Assembly: GCA_902493125.1 (NCBI GenBank)
Contig: CABUOF010000073.1
Coordinates: forward strand, 1-8,756
Length of the DNA: 8,756 bases
From: an uncultured Collinsella sp.
GTDB taxonomy: Bacteria; Actinomycetota; Coriobacteriia; Coriobacteriales; Coriobacteriaceae
Direction of reading: 5' to 3'
The translations under genes were made by a program, and so were the position numbers. Position 1 is the first letter of the stretch. The number at the start of each line of letters is the position of its first letter. The notes under the pieces are model-generated. The model did no database searches. It was not told the origin of the DNA and was given only the letters and a program-made list of their open reading frames with translations. Shown piece after piece: positions 1 through 4,994 of this stretch.

Positions 1-873
1 GGTCAGCGCCGGCTCAAAGAGAACGTCGGCGGCCGAGTTGTCGTAACTCACCACCGAGATGTCGCCCGGAATGCTCTTCCCCATCTCGTGCAGGCGCTTG
101 AGCAAACCAAGGGCGATGTTATCCGAGCTTGCAAACACGGCGGTGGCATCAGTTGCGAGCACCGCCTCCGAGGCCTCGTATGCACTCGGAATGTAGTACT
201 CGCTCTCAAACTCCAAACGTGCGTCGATAGGCAGGCCAACCTCGCGCAGCGCGCGCTCATAGCCGGCAAGTCGCTTACGCCCCGTATTGGAACGGCGCGC
301 GTTAACCAAGCAGGCAATGCGACGGTGGCCCAGCTCGATCAGATAGCGGGTGGCCATGTAGCCGCCCATCTCGTGATCGAACATCACCTTGTCGCACTCG
401 AGTCCCTCAATGGCACGGTCGACCATTACGGCCGGGATGGGCAGGTGGCTGACTTCTTCGCGCAGGGCGCGGTCGTCGGAGAACTCGTCGCCCACGACCA
501 GGAAGACGCCATCGACGCCGCGCGTCACCAGCTGGCGCAGCAGCTCCAGATCGTCATCGGCGCTTCCGCCCGAGCTGGTAATGAAGAGCGCATAGCCGTC
601 CTCGCGGCAGCGCTTTTCCAGGCTACCGGCGAGCGAGGCAAAAAAGCGGCTCTCGATGTTAGGGACGATAAGGCCCAGCGTGCGCGACTCGCGCATGACC
701 AGACTACGCGCAATCTGATTAGGAACATAGTGGTTGCGCGCCGCAACCTCCTTGATGAGCTTGCGGTTTTCTTCCGAGATGCGACAGGGCCGATTATTGA
801 GAACAAGCGAGACCGACGAGGGGGAAAGCCCCACCTCCTGGGCAATCTGCTTGAGGGTGACTTTGTTGGCCAT
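1..873 (-). CDS. LacI-family transcriptional regulator, 3' end cut by window
   Basis: The first 291 codons of a LacI/GalR-family DNA-binding repressor are present and remain open to the window edge. Residues 5-26 (VTLKQIAQEVGLSPSSVSLVLN) are a classic LacI helix-turn-helix. The hinge region follows (IARSLVMRESRTLGLIVP), then a periplasmic-binding-protein-like effector domain with family signatures such as FFASLAGSLE, GVDGVFLV, YLIELGHRRIACL, GRKRLAGYERAL and ATAVFASSDNIALGLL. Family members are about 330-345 residues, so roughly 45 residues are missing. The ATG is preceded by a good Shine-Dalgarno (GGAAGGAG, read on the minus strand). Family members bind palindromic operators as dimers or tetramers and usually respond to a sugar or nucleoside. 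The effector cannot be read from this sequence. The gene is divergent from murB, and the sugar genes downstream are not adjacent, so its targets are unknown. Confidence 0.95.
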   Translation of the reverse strand, partial: MANKVTLKQIAQEVGLSPSSVSLVLNNRPCRISEENRKLIKEVAARNHYVPNQIARSLVMRESRTLGLIVPNIESRFFASLAGSLEKRCREDGYALFITSSGGSADDDLELLRQLVTRGVDGVFLVVGDEFSDDRALREEVSHLPIPAVMVDRAIEGLECDKVMFDHEMGGYMATRYLIELGHRRIACLVNARRSNTGRKRLAGYERALREVGLPIDARLEFESEYYIPSAYEASEAVLATDATAVFASSDNIALGLLKRLHEMGKSIPGDISVVSYDNSAADVLFEPALT

Positions 874-908
874 CTCGCTCCTTCCAGGTTTACGCGCAAT
901 CTCTTGAA

Positions 909-914
909 AGTATA
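909..914 (-). promoter_or_regulatory. Candidate -10 box for the LacI-family regulator
   Basis: Read on the minus strand this is TATACT, a 5/6 match to the -10 consensus, about 35 bases upstream of the regulator's ATG. No convincing -35 hexamer lies 16-18 bases further upstream; the best-spaced hexamer is CACCGA. The promoter is therefore either weak or activator-dependent. Confidence 0.4.
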
Positions 915-1007
915 GCGACCGCCCCTCTACCTCGGTGATAAACACTTTACCAATCCGGTAGACGGCTGTTTTATCGCCGCCAGCGCACCAAATCCGTCCG
1001 GGTGGGG

Positions 1008-1013
1008 TATATT
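1008..1013 (+). promoter_or_regulatory. Candidate -10 box for murB
   Basis: TATATT lies 43 bases before the chosen murB ATG and would place transcription start near 1019-1020. The -35 position is poor (GCACCA). An alternative promoter with TTTACC at 946-951 and TTTTAT at 969-974, spacer 17, is also possible. Neither is certain. Confidence 0.35.
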
Positions 1014-1014
1014 G

Positions 1015-1024
1015 CAATCGATTG
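1015..1024. promoter_or_regulatory. LacI-type palindrome at the murB start region
   Basis: CAATCGATTG is a perfect 10-bp palindrome whose core AATCGATT fits the AAnCGnTT pattern typical of LacI-family operators. It lies directly after the candidate -10 box TATATT, over the expected transcription start, where a repressor would block initiation. The divergent neighbour encodes a LacI-family protein, which makes it the obvious candidate binder. A 10-bp palindrome can occur by chance, so this is a hypothesis. Confidence 0.3.
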
Positions 1025-1056
1025 ATGACAACGACCACCAAAAGGCGGATATTCGT

Positions 1057-2019
1057 ATGCACGAGAACGACTTTTTTAACGAGGACCTGCTGTGCGCGCT
1101 TGCTGGCGTTGCCGGCGAGGACAACGTGCTGATGAGCGAGCCCATGCGCGAGCACACCACGTTTAAGATCGGCGGCCCGGCCGACGTCTTTGTCACGCCC
1201 GATACCGAGCAGGGCCTCGTCGCCACGCTCGACACCTGTTATCGCTGCGACCTGCCGCTCACCATCGTGGGCAACGGCTCCGACCTGCTCGTCGGCGACA
1301 AGGGTATCCGCGGCGTCGTCGTGGCGTTGGGCGAAGGCCTCTCCGACATTACGGTCGACGGTACGCACGTCACGGCGGCGGCCGGCGCCTTGCTTTCCGA
1401 TGTCGCCGCGGCGGCAGCCGAGGCCGGTCTCACCGGCATGGAGCCCATCTCGGGCATCCCCGGATCGGTCGGCGGCGCCTGCTACATGAACGCCGGCGCC
1501 TACGGTGCCTGCATGGCCGATGTGCTGGAGTCCGTGCGCGTCTACAAACCTGCTCGCCAGCTCGACGACGGCACCCGCGGCAGCGGCAACATCATCGAGT
1601 TCGATGTCGATGAGCTCAACCTGGGCTATCGCAAGAGTCGCATCGCCGACGACGGCTTTATCGTTCTTTCTGCCACCTTCAACCTCGCACCGGGCAACGC
1701 CGCGATGATCAAGGCCGACATGGATGACTACCGCCAGCGCCGCGAGGAAAAGCAGCCGCTCGACATGCCGAGTGCCGGTTCCACCTTCAAGCGCCCCGAG
1801 GGTTACTTTGCCGGCAAGCTCATCATGGATGCCGGCCTGCGAGGACACGCCGTTGGCGGCGCGCAGGTAAGCGAAAAGCACTGCGGTTTTATCGTCAACG
1901 CCAACCACGCCACCGCCGCCGACGTTGACGAACTCATCCGCCACATCCAAACAACCGTCAAAGGCCAATTCGACGTAGACCTAGAACCCGAAGTCCACCG
2001 AGTAGGCGAATTTTTATAA
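1057..2019 (+). CDS. murB: UDP-N-acetylenolpyruvoylglucosamine reductase (MurB)
   Basis: This is a cytoplasmic FAD enzyme that reduces UDP-GlcNAc-enolpyruvate with NADPH to UDP-MurNAc, the second committed step of peptidoglycan precursor synthesis. The 320-residue protein shows the FAD-binding signatures TTFKIGGPADVF, IVGNGSDLLVGDKGIRG and GMEPISGIPGSVGGACYMNAGAYG. The catalytic-domain motifs are YRKSR (Tyr191-Arg192, matching the essential Arg of the YRDS motif), AGSTFKRP with the proton-donor Ser at about 242, and the C-terminal EPEVHRVG with Glu312 as the likely catalytic Glu. Length and motif style fit the compact type II MurB. I chose the ATG at 1057 because AAAGGCGG at 1041-1048 gives a usable ribosome site and family homology begins shortly after. 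The in-frame TTG at 1012 lies inside the candidate promoter. It is not in the usual mur/fts cluster here; it stands alone, divergent from a regulator and convergent with a wall hydrolase. Confidence 0.97.
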   Translation: MHENDFFNEDLLCALAGVAGEDNVLMSEPMREHTTFKIGGPADVFVTPDTEQGLVATLDTCYRCDLPLTIVGNGSDLLVGDKGIRGVVVALGEGLSDITVDGTHVTAAAGALLSDVAAAAAEAGLTGMEPISGIPGSVGGACYMNAGAYGACMADVLESVRVYKPARQLDDGTRGSGNIIEFDVDELNLGYRKSRIADDGFIVLSATFNLAPGNAAMIKADMDDYRQRREEKQPLDMPSAGSTFKRPEGYFAGKLIMDAGLRGHAVGGAQVSEKHCGFIVNANHATAADVDELIRHIQTTVKGQFDVDLEPEVHRVGEFL

Positions 2020-2022
2020 AAA

Positions 2023-2044
2023 GAAGGCCCCGAAAGGGCCCTTC
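2023..2044 (-). terminator. Hairpin after murB; terminator-like on the minus strand
   Basis: GAAGGCCCC and GGGCCCTTC pair in a 9-bp stem with one C-C mismatch, closed by a GAAA tetraloop, starting three bases after the murB stop. On the plus strand no U-run follows (ACCATATTC), so it is a weak intrinsic terminator for murB. On the minus strand the stem is followed by TTTTTA, so it looks like a backstop terminator protecting murB from transcription coming from the convergent hydrolase gene. It may act in both directions. Confidence 0.6.
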
Positions 2045-2090
2045 ACCATATTCATTCAGATAACCCAGTCCGGTGTGTCGCGCCCCGAAC

Positions 2091-2238
2091 CCGACGGGGC
2101 CGCGTGCCCGCCCGCAATATATTTGATTGATCGCGAGTTCCGCACACAAAGAAGGCCACTTAATGTGGCCTTCGTCTTGCGCAGGACTGCCCGAGCAGGC
2201 AATCAAATATATTGCGGGCGGGCACGCGGCCCCGTCGG
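2091..2238. repeat. Long inverted repeat: perfect 39-bp arms, 70-bp centre
   Basis: The left arm (2091-2129) and right arm (2200-2238) are exact reverse complements over 39 bp. The outer two-thirds of each arm is very GC-rich and the inner end is AT-rich (CAATATATTTGATTG on the left arm). The 70-bp centre continues the symmetry imperfectly. Positions 2136-2157 pair with 2167-2188 at about 16 of 22 positions, after an asymmetric internal loop of 6 versus 11 bases, ending in the perfect hairpin at 2151-2173. The right arm begins two bases after the hydrolase stop codon. There is no flanking direct duplication, no transposase, and no promoter visible in the centre. It could be a large bidirectional terminator or 3' UTR structure, a dispersed palindromic element, or an old inverted duplication. 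The sequence alone does not decide. Confidence 0.9.
2148..2177 (-). terminator. Terminator-like hairpin at the centre of the inverted repeat
   Basis: GAAGGCCAC (2151-2159) and GTGGCCTTC (2165-2173) form a perfect 9-bp stem with the 5-base loop TTAAT. On the minus strand the stem is followed by TTTGTGTG, a modest U-run, so it is a plausible intrinsic terminator for the hydrolase gene about 70 bases past its stop. On the plus strand it is followed by GTCTTG, which is weaker. It shares the AAAGAAGGCC start with the hairpin at 2023-2044. Confidence 0.6.
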
Positions 2239-2240
2239 CT

Positions 2241-3446
2241 TTACGACAGTGCAATACCGCCAAGCCAGCCCCAACGCACGCCAGAGCCAGTGCCATAGAA
2301 GCTAATAAACGAATCGAGCGACTTAGACGTAATGGCACCCTCGTTGCTCATAACGATGCCGCCGCCAACGTAGATACCCACATGACCGTAGATAAGGCCC
2401 GGAGCACCCGTGCCGCTGTGCGAGGAATCGGCCACGATCATGCCCACCTGCAGCGCCGAGCGGTCGGAGCTATAGCACCAGGCGTTAAACATGTCGCACG
2501 CATTGCCTCCAAAGTAGCCAACGCCGGCGTTACGGAAGACATTGGTGACCCACGCCGCGCACCAGTTCTGACCCGGCGAAGGCGTGGAGTAGCACGCGTT
2601 GACGACAGCCTGCTGCTTGCCCGAGCCGGCATTCTGCTGCGGAGTTCCGGGCGCGTACGATCCACCACCCGAGCTCGAACCACCCGAGTAGGAATTGTTC
2701 TTGTTCGCGGCAGCCGCGGCAGCGGCAGCCTTCCTAGCGGCCTCCTCAGCCTGGGCGGCAGCGAGGATCTCGGAATCGCGCTGAGCCATGAGCTCCTTGA
2801 CGTCGTCGGAAAGACCGTTCAGCACGGTCTGGACTTCTTGCTGCTTGGCCTGCATGTCCTGCATCTGGGCAGTCTGCTGGTCCTTGAGCTTCTCTAAGTC
2901 GGCCTTCTGCGACTCGAGCTCGGTCTTTTGCGCATCGAGCTCTTCCTGGATGGTCTGAATGTCCTCGATGGCGTCGCGGTCGCTCTTGTTGATCTTCTCA
3001 ACGTAATGCGCGTTGGCGACGAGTTCCTCAAACGAGCCAGAGGCCAGCAGCAGCGACAGGATGTTCGTGCCGCCGGACTTGTAGCTGGCGGCCACGCGAT
3101 CGGAAAGGTCGTTGCGCTTCTTCTTGAGCTCGGCCTTCTTTTCATCGATCTGGGCCTGCGTGTCGTCAATCTTGCCCTGGACATTCTCGATGTCGTTGAG
3201 GGTCTGGGCATTCTTGTTGGCCAGCGCCGCATACTCATTTGCGATGCTGTCGAGCTGGGCCTGAACCTCGTCGAGCTGGGCCTGGGCGGCATTCAGTTTA
3301 TCGGTGGTTTCTTTGGAAGCCTCCGCCGCATGGGCGCGAGCGGGCAGGCCAAAAAGAACTGCCGCAGAAGCGGCGCCGAACAGGGCCTTGAGGGCAGTGC
3401 GGCGCGAGAGCTCCTGGGAAAGGATGGAATCGCTGTTTGGTGACAT
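2241..3446 (-). CDS. Secreted coiled-coil protein with CHAP/NlpC-P60-like hydrolase domain
   Basis: This 401-residue exported protein is probably a peptidoglycan hydrolase. Residues 1-40 form a signal peptide with a twin-arginine motif (SRRTALK, 14-20), a hydrophobic stretch (ALFGAASAAVLFGL) and a likely cleavage after AHA at 40. Residues about 43-235 are a long heptad-like coiled coil containing RVAASYKSGGTNILSLLLAS and FEELVANAHYVEKI, which resemble the PcsB/CwlO coiled-coil domain that in related proteins is gated by FtsEX. An Ala-rich then Ser/Gly-rich linker follows (about 230-280). The C-terminal domain has NWCAAWVTNVF with nucleophile candidate Cys296 and YGHVGIYVGGG with His355; Asn368 or Glu369 could be the third catalytic residue. 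The order Cys then His with about 60 residues between fits CHAP/NlpC-P60 amidases or endopeptidases. The start ATG has GGAG five bases upstream. Bond specificity is unknown. It is convergent with murB. Confidence 0.88.
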   Translation of the reverse strand: MSPNSDSILSQELSRRTALKALFGAASAAVLFGLPARAHAAEASKETTDKLNAAQAQLDEVQAQLDSIANEYAALANKNAQTLNDIENVQGKIDDTQAQIDEKKAELKKKRNDLSDRVAASYKSGGTNILSLLLASGSFEELVANAHYVEKINKSDRDAIEDIQTIQEELDAQKTELESQKADLEKLKDQQTAQMQDMQAKQQEVQTVLNGLSDDVKELMAQRDSEILAAAQAEEAARKAAAAAAAANKNNSYSGGSSSGGGSYAPGTPQQNAGSGKQQAVVNACYSTPSPGQNWCAAWVTNVFRNAGVGYFGGNACDMFNAWCYSSDRSALQVGMIVADSSHSGTGAPGLIYGHVGIYVGGGIVMSNEGAITSKSLDSFISFYGTGSGVRWGWLGGIALS

Positions 3447-3490
3447 ATGTACTCCGTTACATGCTTATTTATATGTCGCTCAACTCATAC

Positions 3491-3518
3491 ATATTAGCGT
3501 ACATATGGCGCGTCCCAA
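3491..3518 (-). promoter_or_regulatory. Candidate promoter of the secreted hydrolase
   Basis: On the minus strand TTGGGA (3513-3518) and TAATAT (3491-3496) are separated by 16 bases and would start transcription near 3484, giving a leader of about 38 bases. Four ACATAT motifs cluster here and just downstream (3443-3448, 3471-3476 inverted, 3489-3494, 3501-3506). One overlaps the -10 and one lies in the spacer, which could be regulatory. Confidence 0.35.
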
Positions 3519-3712
3519 CGATTTCCACGAACGGCAGGAAACTGCAAGGTCAGCGGCTCGTAAGCAAATGCCAAAGATCAGGTTATGCGTACGCAAGCTC
3601 TTCTATGAGTACGTTAGCACAATCCTCTGCTTTTCCTACAGCGCACGATTTGGGCGTCCCTGCCTGCGCTATACTCCCCTCTAGAAGTGTTCCTGATTCG
3701 ATAGGAGACTAC
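3519..3712. other. Remaining divergent intergenic DNA before galE
   Basis: The whole gap between the hydrolase start and galE is 266 bases. Beyond the hydrolase promoter it holds a perfect 10-bp palindrome TGCGTACGCA (3586-3595) and a 6-bp dyad AGCGCA/TGCGCT (3640-3645 and 3665-3670) that touches the galE -10 box. No convincing small gene or RNA is visible. The in-frame open extension upstream of galE is not supported by a ribosome site or homology. Confidence 0.4.
3670..3675 (+). promoter_or_regulatory. Candidate -10 box for galE
   Basis: TATACT lies 37 bases before the galE ATG and matches 5/6 of the -10 consensus. The -35 position is poor: the region around 3647-3654 reads GATTTGGG. An inverted AGCGCA/TGCGCT pair (3640-3645, 3665-3670) flanks the -35/-10 spacer. 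Confidence 0.45.
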
Positions 3713-4774
3713 ATGCCCAAAGCACTCGACCCCAAAGACACCTGTGTCCTCGTTACCGGTGGCGCCGGCTTTATCGGCTCGCACACCGTCGTTCAGCTGC
3801 TCGAGGGTGGTTACCAGGTCGTCATCGTCGATGATCTCTCCAACTCCAGCGCCGTCGCCGTCGACCGCGTCAAGACCATCGTGGGCGACGAGGCCGCCAA
3901 GAACCTCACCTTCTACGAGGCCAACGTGCTCGACCGCGATGCGATGAACAAGATCTTCGATACCCATCAGATCGACCGCGTCATCCACTTTGCCGGCTTT
4001 AAGGCCGTCGGCGAGTCGGTGAGCAAGCCCGTCGAGTACTACCACAACAACATCGAGAACACCCTGGTGCTCATCGACGTCATGCGCAACCATGGCTGCA
4101 AGTCCATCATCTTCTCGAGCTCCTCGACCGTCTACGGCGACCCGGACAACCCGCCCGTCACCGAGGAGGATCCTAAGAAGCCCGCGACCAACCCCTATGG
4201 TTGGACCAAGTGGATGATCGAGCAGATCCTTATGGACGTCCACACCGCCGACCCCGAGTGGGACGTCGTGCTGCTCCGTTACTTCAACCCCATTGGCGCT
4301 CATCCGTCGGGCCTGATCGGCGAGGACCCCAAGGGCATCCCCAACAACCTGGTGCCCTATGTCGCCCAGGTTGCCGTGGGCAAGCTCGAGGCCGTTCAGG
4401 TCTTTGGCAACGACTACCCCACCCCCGACGGCACCGGCGTGCGCGACTACATCCACGTGTGCGATCTGGCCTCTGGTCACGTTGCCGCCCTTAATTGGAT
4501 GAACGGCAAGACCGGCGTCGAGATCTTTAACCTGGGCACCGGCACCGGCACCTCGGTACTCGAGGTCGTCGCCGCCTTCTCCAAGGCTTGTGGCAAGGAG
4601 CTGCCCTACGTGATCCGCGAGCGCCGCGCCGGCGACATCGCTGCCAACTGGTGCGATGCCTCCAAGGCCGAGCGCATGATGGGCTGGAAGGCCCAGTACG
4701 ACATCGCGGACATGTGCCGCGATAGCTGGAACTGGCAGAGCCACAACCCCAACGGCTTCGCCGACGCCGAGTAG
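3713..4774 (+). CDS. galE: UDP-glucose 4-epimerase (GalE)
   Basis: This cytoplasmic NAD-dependent epimerase interconverts UDP-galactose and UDP-glucose. It links the Leloir galactose pathway to UDP-sugar supply for wall and surface polysaccharides. The 353-residue protein is a short-chain dehydrogenase fold enzyme. The NAD-binding motif is VTGGAGFIGSH (14-24). The catalytic Ser is about 137 in FSSSSTVYG, and the catalytic Tyr162 and Lys166 are in NPYGWTKWMIEQIL. The substrate-domain motifs RYFNPIGAHPSG and PTPDGTGVRDYIHVCDLA are characteristic of true GalE. Length is normal (family about 330-350). The ATG at 3713 is chosen because AGGAG (3703-3707) sits five bases upstream and family homology begins within ten residues. 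The open frame continues upstream to 3437, but that part looks like promoter DNA. No other gal gene is in the window. A strong terminator separates it from malQ. Confidence 0.97.
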   Translation: MPKALDPKDTCVLVTGGAGFIGSHTVVQLLEGGYQVVIVDDLSNSSAVAVDRVKTIVGDEAAKNLTFYEANVLDRDAMNKIFDTHQIDRVIHFAGFKAVGESVSKPVEYYHNNIENTLVLIDVMRNHGCKSIIFSSSSTVYGDPDNPPVTEEDPKKPATNPYGWTKWMIEQILMDVHTADPEWDVVLLRYFNPIGAHPSGLIGEDPKGIPNNLVPYVAQVAVGKLEAVQVFGNDYPTPDGTGVRDYIHVCDLASGHVAALNWMNGKTGVEIFNLGTGTGTSVLEVVAAFSKACGKELPYVIRERRAGDIAANWCDASKAERMMGWKAQYDIADMCRDSWNWQSHNPNGFADAE

Positions 4775-4796
4775 CAAAAACCTACATACCGCTCTT

Positions 4797-4830
4797 GCCC
4801 CGATCTCACGTTGTGAGGTCGGGGCTTTTT
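4797..4830 (+). terminator. Strong intrinsic terminator after galE
   Basis: A 13-bp stem (4797-4809 with 4813-4825, one G-T wobble) with a 3-base loop GTT is followed at once by TTTTT. This is a textbook Rho-independent terminator 22 bases past the galE stop. It shows that galE is not simply co-transcribed with malQ. Confidence 0.92.
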
Positions 4831-4882
4831 CATGGCATGTAACCATTCGCCGAAAATCGACCAACTTTTTTATCTTGCCTGT

Positions 4883-4901
4883 ACATGTTTAAACAACATG
4901 T
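4883..4901. promoter_or_regulatory. Operator-like dyad upstream of malQ
   Basis: ACATGTT, five bases (TAAAC), then AACATGT form a perfect 7-bp inverted repeat of 19 bp in total. It contains the nested palindrome GTTTAAAC (4887-4894), and ACATGTTT also repeats directly at 4883-4890 and 4896-4903. It occupies the -35 and spacer region of the candidate malQ promoter, ending three bases before the -10. This is a typical place for a regulator of a maltodextrin/glycogen operon. The binding protein is unknown, and there is no central CG as in most LacI-family sites. Confidence 0.5.
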
Positions 4902-4903
4902 TT

Positions 4904-4909
4904 TACAAT
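4904..4909 (+). promoter_or_regulatory. Candidate -10 box for malQ
   Basis: TACAAT (5/6 of consensus) lies 85 bases before the malQ ATG. The hexamer 17 bases upstream is GTACAT, a poor -35, so an activator bound at the overlapping dyad is possible. The leader of about 80 bases contains an orphan GGAGG (4932-4936) with no start codon at a usable distance. I see no known riboswitch in it. Confidence 0.45.
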
Positions 4910-4981
4910 AGGCGTACCGAATCAGAACATCGGAGGCGGACTGCACACCCATCGGCAGGCCGACCCCACAACAAGAAGGTT

Positions 4982-4987
4982 GGTGAG
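4982..4987 (+). promoter_or_regulatory. Ribosome binding site deciding the malQ start
   Basis: GGTGAG lies seven bases before the ATG at 4995 and matches the GGTGA part of the 16S-complementary sequence AAAGGAGGTGA. A GAAGG at 4975-4979 is too close to the in-frame TTG 4980 and GTG 4983 to favour them strongly. Confidence 0.55.
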
Positions 4988-4994
4988 CGCATTC

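Noticed and set aside
88..915. 275-residue plus-strand open frame opposite the LacI-family gene
   Set aside because: The minus frame gives a clear LacI-family protein with a ribosome site. The plus frame has no recognisable motif.
1012..1056. Upstream TTG start giving murB 15 extra residues
   Set aside because: The TTG lies inside the candidate -10 box and palindrome, has no Shine-Dalgarno, and the added residues are not family-like.
2091..2238. Invertible promoter switch (phase variation) bounded by the 39-bp repeats
   Set aside because: Inverting the 70-bp centre would only flip a nearly symmetrical hairpin. No promoter is visible in it, neither flanking gene starts next to it, and no recombinase gene is in the window.
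2088..2241. MITE or insertion-sequence remnant
   Set aside because: No direct target duplication flanks the arms (left flank ends AAC, right flank begins CTT) and there is no transposase. It stays possible only if copies are found elsewhere in the genome.
1958..2338. Open frames on both strands across the inverted repeat (also 2075-2305 and 2127-2897 plus) with matching peptides such as DGAACPPAIYLI and NQIYCGRARGPVGF
   Set aside because: The same peptides occur on both strands only because the DNA is an inverted repeat. The frames overlap murB or the hydrolase and have no convincing ribosome site or family motif.
2690..2750. Repetitive GCGGCAGC-like DNA in the hydrolase gene
   Set aside because: It encodes the Ala-rich linker after the coiled coil. 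It is ordinary low-complexity coding sequence and not a separate repeat element.
3437..3712. 92-residue N-terminal extension of galE in the same frame
   Set aside because: It covers the divergent promoter region, overlaps the hydrolase start, shows no family homology, and the ATG at 3713 has a perfect AGGAG at five bases.
3614..4864. Long minus-strand open frame opposite galE, and similar ones opposite malQ (5028-5870, 5910-6563) and glgP (7337-8269)
   Set aside because: They are antisense shadows caused by GC-rich third positions. Composition is Val/Gly/Asp/His-rich without domain motifs, and the sense frames are unmistakable.
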